Program-made: the position numbers and the translations under genes
Shown: in pieces, positions 39,697 through 48,795 of the stretch
How positions within the stretch are numbered: the first letter of the stretch is position 1
Layout of the letters: each line of letters starts with the position of its first letter
The notes under the pieces: model-generated
Databases searched by the model: none
The model's input: the letters and a program-made list of their open reading frames with translations, nothing else
What the model was told of the DNA's origin: nothing
From: Sulfopaludibacter sp035606355
GTDB lineage: Bacteria; Acidobacteriota; Terriglobia; Bryobacterales; Bryobacteraceae
Length of the DNA: 64,000 nucleotides
NCBI GenBank assembly: GCA_035606355.1
Contig: DATNFO010000075.1
Coordinates: forward strand, 8,867-72,866
Direction of reading: 5' to 3'

Positions 39697-42462
39697 TCAC
39701 ACGCGCCCGAACACACGGTCGAAAAACTCCCGCGTGCGGCGGCGGATGTCGCGCAGTGTGGCGTCCAGCCGCGCTTCGTGAAGATTCTGGGGCGTCCATC
39801 GCTTCACCAGTTCCGTCAGCATCTCTAACTGGCCTTGCGAAAGGGGCAGCCGGCCTTCAGCGTGTCCGGTCGCCACTCGCTGGGCGTGATCCAGAGCGCG
39901 GTAAAAAGTCGCGGCGTCGCTCAGAAAGTCCGCATCCTCACGGTCCAGATGCCCCATCTTTTCGATTACGCTGATGCGCTCCGGCGTATTGAGCACTTTG
40001 TAAAAGATGCCGGCGCCCTTCAGCCGCAGGTACATCAGCGCGAAATCGATATCGTAATATCCGCCTGGTCCCGCCTTCAGCGGATTGCGCGGACCCTGCT
40101 CCCGTTCCAGCCGCGCACGCATTTCCGCCAGTTGATTGCGCGACCGCATGCTCTGGCCGTAGCGGCGCCAGTCCACCGCCTGCAACTCCATCAGGAATTC
40201 AGTGGCGCGCTCGGCGTTACCCGCAACGGCGCGCGCCTTCATGTATGCGATCCCTTCCCACGCTTCGGCGTGGCTCGCGAAGTAAGTCTTATAGGCGCCC
40301 TCGGTCTGCACCAGATCGCCTTCGCGGCCGTTGGGACGCAATCGCGTATCCACCGCGAACATCACGCCCTGACCCGTGTACGCGCTCAGTGTCTGCAGAA
40401 TGCGACCCGCCACGGCCGTCCAAAACAGGTGCTCGGCGGCATCGGCATCCGGGATGACGAAGATCAGGTCGGCGTCCGAACCAAGATCGAACTCGCGCAT
40501 TCCCAGGCGTCCGAGCGCAATCACCATCATCTGGCCGCCCGGCTCATACGCCGCGTTGGCAGGCCGCGGAGTCTCCGCAATCGCGATGCGGTATGCCTCG
40601 GCGATCACATTGTCCGCGAGCTGGCTGGTGCGCTCCAGCGTGGCGAAGATAGGCGAGCGGTCCAGGATGCTCTGCGCCTGAATCCGCAGCATCTGCCGCC
40701 CGTACGAGCGCCGAAGCGCAGCGCCATCCTGCGACTGCTCCATCGCGAGTTGCGGACCGGCCTCGAGCTCGTCGACAAGATCCGGAAAGCGCAGCAGCTC
40801 ATCGGCGAAGAACGGACTGTGCTCGAAGATATCGACCACTCCCGATGCCAGCCGCGGATCGCTATCGAGATGCTGCAGGCGCTCCGGAGAGAGCGTCTCG
40901 ATGAAGCGCTCGAAGCGTTCGCGGCCGCGATGCAGCACACCCGCCGCAACCGCCGCCAGCAGCGCCGGCGCGCGTGATTCCAGCATTCGCATCAGGCTGC
41001 TCGCGGGCGCGAGCGACTCCACTTCCTCAGTGACGCTCCACAACGGCGCTTCCGCCGTGTCCGCGCCCGCCGGCTGCCATTCACGCACAACCCGGCCGTA
41101 GATCTCGCGGACGGAATCGCGATGCTCTTCCACGCGCCGCAGCAGCAGGCCGCCCGTGAGTTGTTCGCCGCTGCCTTCGGGGACCTTGCGCGCAAGTAGA
41201 TCGAGTTGTTCCGCGGCAGCGGGCAGCGTGTGCGTCTGGCGGTCCTCTTCCATCTGCAGGCGATGCTCCACGTAGCGCAGGAACTGATACGCGGAAGCCA
41301 GCCGCGCGTATTCGGCGGCCGAGAGCAGCCCCTTATCGCGCAGCCGGAACATCGCGAGCATCGTTCCGCCATGCCGCACCCATTGTTCACGGCCGCCGTG
41401 CAGCCGCTGCAGGCACTGCACCAAAAACTCGATATCGCGAATGCCGCCGGGCATCAGCTTGATGTCGAGGCCGCGGCCTGCGCCGCGGCGTGCGGCCATT
41501 TTCTCGCTGATGCGCTGGCGCGTTTCCGATAAGGCCTCCACGGCGCGAAAATCCAGCGTGCTGCGATAGATCAACGGCTCGACGAATTCGAGCAGGGCGG
41601 TTCCCGGCTCCGGCTCGCCCGCCGCCACGCGAGCCTTGATGAGCATCTGCTTTTCCCAATCGCGTGCACGGTTGGAATAATACACGCGTGCACCTTCCTC
41701 GGAAATGCAGATCTCTCCGAGCGTGCCTTCCGGCCGAAGCCGCAGGTCTACGCGATAGCACTGGCCTTCGGCGTTGTAAGCCGAGAGCAGCGCCGTGTAC
41801 TGGTTCGCCAATTTCTTGTAGAACTCTTTGTTCGTGAGTGGTGATGGGCCATCCGTTTCGCCGTTTCCACCGTAGACGAACATCAAGTCGATATCGGAGC
41901 TGTAGTTCAGTTCCTGCCCGCCGAGTTTGCCGAGCGCAATCACGGAAAGGCCGCACGAATCGCCGTCCGGCAACCGCGGCTCACCGTGCCGCGAGACGAG
42001 ATCCTTGCGAATTCGCAGGTAGGCAAAATCCAGGATGGCGTCGGCGAGGTTTGAGAGTTCTTCGGTGACATCGGACAAAGTCGCCGCGCCCATCACGTCG
42101 CGCAGCACGATGCGCAGGAGTTGCCGCTTGCGGAAACGGGCGAGGTCCACCGGCTCCGGCACGCCTTCATGAGACGAACCGGGAAAATCCATCAGCCGCA
42201 GCGTGTAGTCTTCCGGCGTGAGGACGCGATAAAAACTCCCGGAATTCGCCACCTGCAAAATGCGCTCGGGATTGCGCAGCGCCGTCTCGCCCAGAAAACG
42301 GCTATACGCAAACAGGTGAGCCGCACACCGCAACGCCGCCGGCGAGTCGGCGATCTTCTGAAAAACGGCGGGCGATTCCTCGCTCAACCGTTGCAGTTGC
42401 CGCCGCGCGGCGCCGGGATCGGGCACCGATTCGAGCACCGAATTCAGCCGCTGCGTGTCCAT
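39697..42462 (-). CDS. glnE: Glutamine synthetase adenylyltransferase/deadenylase
   Basis: A 921-residue bifunctional regulator that adenylylates or deadenylylates glutamine synthetase in response to nitrogen state. The N-terminal nucleotidyltransferase domain has GKLGGQELNYSSDIDLMFVY (around residue 180). The C-terminal one has ALGRLGMREFDLGSDADLIF (around 650). Each is followed by helical GlnD-type segments. The ATG at 42462 begins MDTQRLNSVLESVPDP; a longer in-frame extension upstream would overlap the MOSC gene entirely. Its target glnA lies two genes upstream with Tyr397 intact, so the regulatory pair is complete. Confidence 0.92.
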   Translation of the reverse strand: MDTQRLNSVLESVPDPGAARRQLQRLSEESPAVFQKIADSPAALRCAAHLFAYSRFLGETALRNPERILQVANSGSFYRVLTPEDYTLRLMDFPGSSHEGVPEPVDLARFRKRQLLRIVLRDVMGAATLSDVTEELSNLADAILDFAYLRIRKDLVSRHGEPRLPDGDSCGLSVIALGKLGGQELNYSSDIDLMFVYGGNGETDGPSPLTNKEFYKKLANQYTALLSAYNAEGQCYRVDLRLRPEGTLGEICISEEGARVYYSNRARDWEKQMLIKARVAAGEPEPGTALLEFVEPLIYRSTLDFRAVEALSETRQRISEKMAARRGAGRGLDIKLMPGGIRDIEFLVQCLQRLHGGREQWVRHGGTMLAMFRLRDKGLLSAAEYARLASAYQFLRYVEHRLQMEEDRQTHTLPAAAEQLDLLARKVPEGSGEQLTGGLLLRRVEEHRDSVREIYGRVVREWQPAGADTAEAPLWSVTEEVESLAPASSLMRMLESRAPALLAAVAAGVLHRGRERFERFIETLSPERLQHLDSDPRLASGVVDIFEHSPFFADELLRFPDLVDELEAGPQLAMEQSQDGAALRRSYGRQMLRIQAQSILDRSPIFATLERTSQLADNVIAEAYRIAIAETPRPANAAYEPGGQMMVIALGRLGMREFDLGSDADLIFVIPDADAAEHLFWTAVAGRILQTLSAYTGQGVMFAVDTRLRPNGREGDLVQTEGAYKTYFASHAEAWEGIAYMKARAVAGNAERATEFLMELQAVDWRRYGQSMRSRNQLAEMRARLEREQGPRNPLKAGPGGYYDIDFALMYLRLKGAGIFYKVLNTPERISVIEKMGHLDREDADFLSDAATFYRALDHAQRVATGHAEGRLPLSQGQLEMLTELVKRWTPQNLHEARLDATLRDIRRRTREFFDRVFGRV

Positions 42463-42467
42463 GGGCG

Positions 42468-42962
42468 TCAGGCCAGCTTCGACAGTACCCGAATCGCATC
42501 GCCCGGAGACACGGGGCCTTCTTCCAACACCGCCGCATAGAATCCGCTCATACCCCATCGCGGCGACGCAGCGTCGCGAGCCTTCACTCGCGAATCGTAG
42601 ATCTCGGCTTGAATTCCCGGGCCGTAAATATCGAGCTGATTGCACGGGCCGCGCGGCTGCGTGATTTCCAGGAGCGCACCGCCGGCGCGCAACTGATCCC
42701 CGATCCGCAAGCCGCCATAATCCAACCCTCGCGTGGTGAGATTTTCGCCCAAAGCGCCCGGGAAAACGGGAAAGCCGCGGTGCGTCAACTCCTCGACGTT
42801 CTCGGCGGCGATCAGCAGCACGGCTTTGCGAGGTCCGCCGTGAATCGCCGGATGCGCGTGCTTGTCGCCGCGCAGACCGAGCGTGGCGATGAACGCCGAC
42901 GCAACGGCTCGCTTCGGCAGCCCGCCGGGCGAAACATTCACTTGTACGATTGTTCCCGCCAC
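42468..42962 (-). CDS. MOSC-domain protein
   Basis: A 164-residue protein with the MOSC fold (shared with molybdenum cofactor sulfurases): HAHPAIHGGPRKAVLLIAAE, FPGALGENLTTRGLDY, LEITQPRGPCNQLDIYG with the conserved Cys, and GPVSPGDAIRVL. YiiM-like proteins of this size act in reduction or detoxification of N-hydroxylated compounds; the role here is unknown. It lies between glnA and glnE with gaps of only 9 and 5 bases. The start is GTG. Confidence 0.85.
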   Translation of the reverse strand: MAGTIVQVNVSPGGLPKRAVASAFIATLGLRGDKHAHPAIHGGPRKAVLLIAAENVEELTHRGFPVFPGALGENLTTRGLDYGGLRIGDQLRAGGALLEITQPRGPCNQLDIYGPGIQAEIYDSRVKARDAASPRWGMSGFYAAVLEEGPVSPGDAIRVLSKLA

Positions 42963-42971
42963 TCGCGCTGC

Positions 42972-44381
42972 CTAGATGTCGTAGTACAAAGCGAATTCGT
43001 AGGGATGAGGACGCAGCCGCACCGCCTCCGCCTCGTTTTTTCGCTTGTAATCGATGAACGTATCGATCAATTCCTCGGTGAAGACGTCGCCGCGCAGCAG
43101 GAATCCGTGATCGTCTTCCAGGCACGTGAGCGCTTCATCCAGCGACCCCGGCATGGAAGGCACACTCTTCATCTCCTCCGGCGAGAGATCGTAAATATCC
43201 TTGTCCAATGGCTCGCCGGGATTGATCTTGTTCAGCACGCCGTCGAGGCCCGCCATGAGCATCGCGGCAAACGCAAGGTACGGATTCGCCGCCGGATCGG
43301 GCGGCCGGAACTCGACGCGCTTGGCCTTCGGACTCGCCGAGTACATCGGAATGCGGCATGCCGCCGACCGGTTGCGGCGCGAATATGCCAGATTCACAGG
43401 GGCCTCATAGCCGGGCACCAGGCGCTTGTAGCTGTTCGTGGTCGGCGCGATGATGGCCGAAAGCGCGCGCGCGTGCTTCAACAGGCCGCCGATATAGTGC
43501 AGGGCCATCTGGCTCAGGCCCGCGTACGAATCGCCCGCGAACAGCGGCTTGCCATCTTTCCACAGGCTCTGGTGCGTGTGCATGCCGCTGCCGTTATCGC
43601 CGTAAATCGGCTTCGGCATAAACGTGACTGTCTTGCCGTACTGATTCGCCACATTGCGGATGATGTACTTGTACAACATCATGTTATCCGCGGACTTCAT
43701 CAGCGTGTCAAAGCGCTGATCGATCTCGCACTGCCCCCCGGTTGCGACCTCGTGGTGGTGACACTCGATGTGCATGCCGCACTCGATCATCGTCTGCACC
43801 ATCTCGCTGCGCAGGTCCTGATAGTGGTCCGTCGGCGGAACCGGGAAGTAACCCTCTTTGTAGCGCGGCCGGTAGCCGAGATTGTTTTCACGCCGGCTGG
43901 AATTCCAGCGGCCCTCCTCGGCGTCGATGAAATAAAAACCGGAGTGCTGATTCTGATCGAAGCTGATGTTGTCGAAGATGAAAAACTCCGCCTCTGCTCC
44001 GAAATAGGCCGTATCGGCGACGCCGCTGCTGCGCAGATACATTTCCGCCTTTTGCGCGATCCAACGCGGGTCGCGCTCGTAACGCTGCTTCGTAATCGGG
44101 TCCTTGATATCGCCGTACATCACCAGCGTCGGTATCTCCGCGAAGGGATCCATGAAAGCGGTATTCGGATCGGGAATCAGCAGCATGTCGCTCTCATGGA
44201 TCGCGGCCCAGCCGCGAATACTCGAGCCGTCCATGCCGAAGCCCTCTTCGAAGCAGTCCTCGCTCAACTGGCTCACCGGATATGAGACATGATGCTGCAA
44301 ACTCGGGATATCCGTGAAACGCAGGTCCAGTTGGCGGGCTTCATTGGTCTTGGCAAATTCCAAAACTTCCTGCGGCGTCAT
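42972..44381 (-). CDS. glnA: Glutamine synthetase, type I
   Basis: A 469-residue ATP-dependent enzyme making glutamine from glutamate and ammonia; the active form is a dodecamer. Motifs are FGMDGSSIRGW (latch region), GAEAEFFIFD, PIYGDNGSGMHTHQS, NRSAACRIP and the adenylylation site DIYDLSPEE, in which the Tyr is residue 397, as in the enteric enzyme. GGAGGAAAG precedes the ATG. It heads the leftward glnA-MOSC-glnE unit, so the enzyme and its modifying enzyme are expressed together. Confidence 0.95.
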   Translation of the reverse strand: MTPQEVLEFAKTNEARQLDLRFTDIPSLQHHVSYPVSQLSEDCFEEGFGMDGSSIRGWAAIHESDMLLIPDPNTAFMDPFAEIPTLVMYGDIKDPITKQRYERDPRWIAQKAEMYLRSSGVADTAYFGAEAEFFIFDNISFDQNQHSGFYFIDAEEGRWNSSRRENNLGYRPRYKEGYFPVPPTDHYQDLRSEMVQTMIECGMHIECHHHEVATGGQCEIDQRFDTLMKSADNMMLYKYIIRNVANQYGKTVTFMPKPIYGDNGSGMHTHQSLWKDGKPLFAGDSYAGLSQMALHYIGGLLKHARALSAIIAPTTNSYKRLVPGYEAPVNLAYSRRNRSAACRIPMYSASPKAKRVEFRPPDPAANPYLAFAAMLMAGLDGVLNKINPGEPLDKDIYDLSPEEMKSVPSMPGSLDEALTCLEDDHGFLLRGDVFTEELIDTFIDYKRKNEAEAVRLRPHPYEFALYYDI

Positions 44382-44405
44382 CTTTCCTCCAGCGCGCGCA
44401 CTCGC

Positions 44406-45764
44406 TCAGGCGCTCACAGGAATTGTCGCATCGCGCAGCCGCCGGTGCCAAACCGCCAGCAGGATCATGCCGATGAGAATCAACGCGGCGGTGAGCCCCA
44501 CCCAAATACCTGTGACGCCCCAGCGCAGCGAGAAGCACATGACGTACACGATAGGCATGCCGATGGCCCAATAGCCCACCAGATGCGCCAGCATTGCGCT
44601 GTGTGTATCGCCGAGGCCGCGCAGCGCACCTGTCGCGACCACTTGCCATCCATCGAACAACTCGAAGAGAGCGGCGATTTGCAGGAGCACTCCACCGGTC
44701 GCAATCACCGCCGGGTCCTGTATGAACCAGTGCACGATCTGACGCGGCGACAGTTCCATGGCAACTCCGGCGGTCCCCATGAAGATCGCGCTCAGCGCCA
44801 GCGCCGTCCATCCGGCATTCGCCACGCCGCCGCGATCTCCGCGCCCGACCGCCTGGCCCACGCGCACGGCAGCCGCCGAACTGATGCCCAGCGGCACCAT
44901 GAACGTGGTCGCGATGCACTGCACCGCGATGCTGTGCGCCGCAAGTGAAGCCTCATCCAGACGCGCCGCCATCGCCGTCACAATTCCGAAAACCGCGCCT
45001 TCAAATAAAATTTGTCCCGACGCCGGCAGACCGAGCATCGCCAGCGCGCGAATGCGCAGCCACTCCGGCCGCCAGCCCATGTGGAACAGCAGGTTGCCGG
45101 AACCGCGCTCCTGCCACGCGATGGCGGCGGCCAGCACAGCCGCCATATAGACGCGCGAAATGGAGGTGGACCATCCGGAACCTTCCAGCCCCATCGCGGG
45201 TGCGCCCCAGTGCCCGTACATGAGCACCCAATTCCCGAGCACGTTGATGGCGTTGGCGCTCACCAGCGCGAACATCACGGGCTTTACGACGTTCACCGCT
45301 TGCAGATAACGCCGGAATGCCGCGTAAAGCAGCAGGAACGGAATACCCTTCACGAGCGCGTTCAGATACGGCGACATCAGCGCGAGCACGCGGGCGTTCG
45401 TTCCCGTCGCCGCCAGCACGGGTATCAACAGCCACACGACGGCCATGAGAGGAACGCTCAGCGCAAGCGCCAGCCACACGCCTTGAATGAGCCCGCGCCG
45501 GCATTCCTGCGGATTTTTTGCACCGAATGCCTGTGCGACCAGCGTGTCCATGCCGAGCAGCACACCCATGCCGGCGACCACCACGGGATAGAACACCATC
45601 GTGCCCAGGCTGCCTGCCCCCAACGCAGCCGCGCCAAGCCTGCCCGCCATGATGGTGTCGACGATCCCCATCGCCATCCACCCCAATTCGGCAAGTGCCA
45701 GCGGCACCGCGAGCCGCAGCATCGGCCCGAACTCCTGGCGCATGCTCCGCATCGTGACGCTCAC
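44406..45764 (-). CDS. MATE-family multidrug/cation antiporter
   Basis: A 452-residue membrane protein with twelve predicted helices in two halves, typical of NorM-like MATE exporters (LAVPLALAELGWMAMGIVDT, LGTMVFYPVVVAGMG, GLPASGQILFEG). It exports organic cations or drugs using a Na+ or H+ gradient; the substrate is unknown. Its start overlaps the xerC stop as ATGA (45761-45764), so it is the last gene of a trmFO-xerC-MATE unit. Confidence 0.88.
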   Translation of the reverse strand: MSVTMRSMRQEFGPMLRLAVPLALAELGWMAMGIVDTIMAGRLGAAALGAGSLGTMVFYPVVVAGMGVLLGMDTLVAQAFGAKNPQECRRGLIQGVWLALALSVPLMAVVWLLIPVLAATGTNARVLALMSPYLNALVKGIPFLLLYAAFRRYLQAVNVVKPVMFALVSANAINVLGNWVLMYGHWGAPAMGLEGSGWSTSISRVYMAAVLAAAIAWQERGSGNLLFHMGWRPEWLRIRALAMLGLPASGQILFEGAVFGIVTAMAARLDEASLAAHSIAVQCIATTFMVPLGISSAAAVRVGQAVGRGDRGGVANAGWTALALSAIFMGTAGVAMELSPRQIVHWFIQDPAVIATGGVLLQIAALFELFDGWQVVATGALRGLGDTHSAMLAHLVGYWAIGMPIVYVMCFSLRWGVTGIWVGLTAALILIGMILLAVWHRRLRDATIPVSA

Positions 45765-46657
45765 GCTTTCGGGTGCGCCTTGTCGTAGACGGCCATCAGG
45801 TCCGTGAGGGAAACCTGTGTGTATTTCTGAGTGGTCGAGAGGCGCGCGTGTCCCAGCAATTCCTGTATCGCTCGCAGGTCCGCGCCCGCTGCGAGCAGGT
45901 GCGTCGCATAGGCATGGCGAAAGCTGTGCGGATGCACGGACGGGTCTCCGGTCAAATACGTCGCGTACATCTTCACAATCCCCGCGATACCGCGTGCCGT
46001 CAGCCTAGCGCCGCGGAAGTTCAGAAACACCGCGTGCTCGTCGCGCTTTACGGGCCGCTCAGTAAGATATCGCTCCAGGGACTCGGCGGCTTTGGTGGTC
46101 ATTGGAACCTGCCGCTCTTTGCGGCCTTTGCCGCGCACACGAATCCAGCCTTCACTTCGGTCAAGATCCTGAAGATCCAGCCCGGCAAGCTCACTCACGC
46201 GCACGCCGCAGCCGTACAGCATTTCGAAAATCGCACGGTCGCGCGAAGGGAACGGCCGCTCCAGTTTGTTGTTGGCGACTCCATCGACCAACGTGTTCAC
46301 CTGCTCCGCGCTCATCACGTCGGGCAGTTTTTTCGGAGTTTTCGGCAGACGCAACAACCGCGCCACATTCACCAGCACGATTCCTTCGCGCACCATGAAC
46401 TGAAAGAGTCCGCGGACCGCCGCCACCTTCCGCCGGACGGTCACTGCACTCAGCCGCGCGCGATACAGATCCGCCATCCACTCGCGCATAAGCAGCAGAT
46501 CGATCGCCGCGGGCTCCGGCGGATCGAGATCGGGCGGCGAGAGAAACTCGATGAGTTGCCGGAGATCCGCTTCGTACGCGGTCACCGTATGCGCCGATGC
46601 GCCTTCGCGCGCCAGCCCCTCCAGATACCGCTTGATTTGTTCCGCCAGGCCGCTCAT
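45761..46657 (-). CDS. xerC: Tyrosine recombinase XerC
   Basis: A 298-residue partner of XerD for dimer resolution at dif. The catalytic Arg is in GCGVRVSELAG, Lys in GKGRKERQVP, HSFRHAYATHLL, then LGHARLSTTQKYTQV with the nucleophilic Tyr. The trmFO-xerC neighbourhood is also seen in other bacteria, supporting XerC over a phage integrase. It is coupled on both sides by ATGA. Confidence 0.88.
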   Translation of the reverse strand: MSGLAEQIKRYLEGLAREGASAHTVTAYEADLRQLIEFLSPPDLDPPEPAAIDLLLMREWMADLYRARLSAVTVRRKVAAVRGLFQFMVREGIVLVNVARLLRLPKTPKKLPDVMSAEQVNTLVDGVANNKLERPFPSRDRAIFEMLYGCGVRVSELAGLDLQDLDRSEGWIRVRGKGRKERQVPMTTKAAESLERYLTERPVKRDEHAVFLNFRGARLTARGIAGIVKMYATYLTGDPSVHPHSFRHAYATHLLAAGADLRAIQELLGHARLSTTQKYTQVSLTDLMAVYDKAHPKA

Positions 46658-48000
46658 GCCTTGGTCCGCACCCGGTCGAGGTACTCATCCAAACTCACCA
46701 GCGCGCGACGGCACACTTCGGCATGACGCGCCTGCTTGTCGCGTCTCAGCCTCTGCCGCGTCTCTTCATCGAGCTGCGGGAGCAGGTCAAAGGTGATATT
46801 CGCAGGCTGATAATTCTTCGCGTCCGCCGCCGAGATGTAATTGCAGAGCGACCCGAGTGCCGTCTCTCGTGGCGGCGCAACCGCCGGCTCTCCGGCGGCG
46901 ATCGAAGCCGCGTGCATTCCGGCCATCAATCCCGTGGCGATCGCTTCGACATATCCCTCCACGCCGGAGATCTGTCCCGCGAACAACACGTCCGGCCGCG
47001 ATTTCAACTGCAATGTGGGCGCGAGCAGGGACGGAGCGTTGATATAGGTGTTGCGGTGAATCTGCCCGTAACGCAGAAACTCGGCGCGTTCCAGACCGGG
47101 AATCATGCGCAGGATGCGCGCCTGCTCGCCAAACTTCAGATGGTTCTGAAAACCGACTAGATTAAAACTGTCCGCGCGCAGATTCTCCTGCCGCAACTGC
47201 ACCGCGGCATAAGGACGCCTGCCCGTGCGAGGGTCCGTGAGTCCCATCGGCTTCATCGGACCGAAGCGCAGCGTCTCGCGGCCTCTGCGCGCGAGCTCCT
47301 CGATCGGCAGGCACGCTTCGAAGAAGGGCGTATCTTCCTCCGCCACATGTCCGGACACGGCTTCCGCCTTCAGCAATTCCTCCACGAACGCTTCGTACTG
47401 CGGACGATCCATCGGGCAGTTCAGATAATCGTCCGTGCCGCCGGCCGACTTGCCGTAGCGCGAAGCCCAGAACGCCACCGTCGTATCGACGGAATCGGCA
47501 TCTACGATCGGGCTGATGCTGTCGTAGAAAAACAGCCGCTCGCTTCCCGTGAGGCGCGCGATCTCCGCGGCAAGCGCATCACTCGTCAACGGACCTGTCG
47601 CAATTACAGTGATCGCGTCCCCGGAAATGGCAGTGACTTCCTCGCGGCGCAGCTCAATGCGGCTCTCGCCGGCGATGGCGGAGGCGATCTCATTCGAAAA
47701 AATTTCACGATCCACCGTGAGCGCCTGGCCGCCGGGGACACGCGCTTTCTGCGCCGCGTGCATCAGCAGCGAGTCCAGCCTGCGCAGTTCTTCCTTCAAC
47801 AGCCACGGCGCCGTGGACTCCGATTCGCTCTTCAGCGAATTGCTGCAAACAAGCTCCGCGAGATTGCCTGTGCGATGCGCGGGCGTGCTCTTGACAGGTC
47901 TCATCTCATGCAGCACCACGCGGAAGCCGCGCTGCGAAGCCTGCCATGCAGCTTCGGTTCCGGCGAGTCCGCCGCCGATGATGTGAATCGATTCCTTCAC
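46654..48000 (-). CDS. trmFO: tRNA (uracil-5-)-methyltransferase TrmFO (folate/FAD-dependent)
   Basis: A 448-residue enzyme methylating U54 in the T-loop of tRNA with methylenetetrahydrofolate as donor and FAD as cofactor. The FAD-binding IHIIGGGLAGTEAAWQ is at the start. CSNSLKSES, ENLRADSFNLVGFQNHLKFG and SGVEGYVEAIATGLMAG follow the family order. The GTG start at 48000 has GGGG upstream. It heads the trmFO-xerC-MATE unit and diverges from the histone-like gene. Confidence 0.92.
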   Translation of the reverse strand: MKESIHIIGGGLAGTEAAWQASQRGFRVVLHEMRPVKSTPAHRTGNLAELVCSNSLKSESESTAPWLLKEELRRLDSLLMHAAQKARVPGGQALTVDREIFSNEIASAIAGESRIELRREEVTAISGDAITVIATGPLTSDALAAEIARLTGSERLFFYDSISPIVDADSVDTTVAFWASRYGKSAGGTDDYLNCPMDRPQYEAFVEELLKAEAVSGHVAEEDTPFFEACLPIEELARRGRETLRFGPMKPMGLTDPRTGRRPYAAVQLRQENLRADSFNLVGFQNHLKFGEQARILRMIPGLERAEFLRYGQIHRNTYINAPSLLAPTLQLKSRPDVLFAGQISGVEGYVEAIATGLMAGMHAASIAAGEPAVAPPRETALGSLCNYISAADAKNYQPANITFDLLPQLDEETRQRLRRDKQARHAEVCRRALVSLDEYLDRVRTKA

Positions 48001-48111
48001 GCTTGACCCCGTCCCTTCAGGATACTCACTTCCCTTGCCGTGCGATTTCTTCCGAAGTTTTTATAGTGATTTTCCGCAACGTACTTTATACTTCGAAAAG
48101 GGAGAATCACT

Positions 48112-48264
48112 ATGGCAACAAAAAAGACTGCAACATCTAAAACCGCAAGCAAGAAAACCGCAACGAAGAAAACCGCTTCAAAGGGCGCTGCCAAGAAGAC
48201 CGCTGCAAAGAAGAAGGCGCCTGCGAAGAAGGCTGCAAAGAAGTCCGCGACTAAGAAGAAGTAA
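48112..48264 (+). CDS. Histone H1-like Lys/Ala-rich small protein
   Basis: A 50-residue protein composed almost only of Lys, Ala, Thr and Ser (MATKKTATSKTASKKTA..., ending KKSATKKK), with repeated KKTA and AAKK units like the tails of bacterial H1-type proteins and some HU proteins. It would bind DNA by charge. GGGAG lies eight bases before the ATG. A TATACT box lies about 20 bases upstream. It is short enough to be missed in routine annotation. The DinB-like gene follows after seven bases. Confidence 0.75.
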   Translation: MATKKTATSKTASKKTATKKTASKGAAKKTAAKKKAPAKKAAKKSATKKK

Positions 48265-48271
48265 CACTCCG

Positions 48272-48793
48272 ATGCCCTCAGCCGACCGCATTTTCCTCGA
48301 CTACTCGTCGCACAAGCTGCATCAGCTTGAAGAGCGGATCGAGACTTGCCTCACGGCGCTTAGCGATCGTCAGATCTGGGCGCGAGGCGGTGACAACGAA
48401 AACGCGGTCGGCAATCTCGTGTTGCATCTTGCCGGGAATGTTCGTCAGTGGATCGTCTCAGGCGTCGGCGGCCAACCCGACAGTCGCCAGCGCGATGGCG
48501 AGTTCGCCGCGCGCGGCGGCGTGCCCGCAACAGAATTACTCACGAGCCTGCGCACTACGGTGGAAGAGGCTGCCGCGATCATCGGCGAGGTGACGCCCGA
48601 ACGGTTGGTCGAACCGCTCACCATTCAGGGTTATGAAGTCACGGTCCTCGAAGCCATCGCCCACGTGGTAGAGCATTTTTCGATGCACACGGGCCAGATT
48701 ATCTTCGCCACCAAGATGCTCACCGGAGCCGACCTCGGCTTTTACCGCCACCTGAGCGGCAATTCCCACACGCACGACGAAGTTACGCCGTAA
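48272..48793 (+). CDS. DinB/DUF1572-like metal-dependent protein
   Basis: A 173-residue four-helix-bundle-type protein. The metal-binding histidines fit the DinB pattern: NLVLHLAGNVRQW in the second helix and HVVEHFSMHTGQI near the C-terminal third. These proteins include thiol-dependent transferases, but the activity here is unknown. The ATG at 48272 (MPSADRIFLDYSS) is chosen because upstream in-frame sequence overlaps the histone-like gene in another frame. Confidence 0.75.
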   Translation: MPSADRIFLDYSSHKLHQLEERIETCLTALSDRQIWARGGDNENAVGNLVLHLAGNVRQWIVSGVGGQPDSRQRDGEFAARGGVPATELLTSLRTTVEEAAAIIGEVTPERLVEPLTIQGYEVTVLEAIAHVVEHFSMHTGQIIFATKMLTGADLGFYRHLSGNSHTHDEVTP

Positions 48794-48795
48794 CT

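Noticed and set aside
42609..44285. 558-codon plus-strand frame opposite glnA and the MOSC gene
   Set aside because: It is antisense to certain genes and has an Arg/His-rich nonsense composition.
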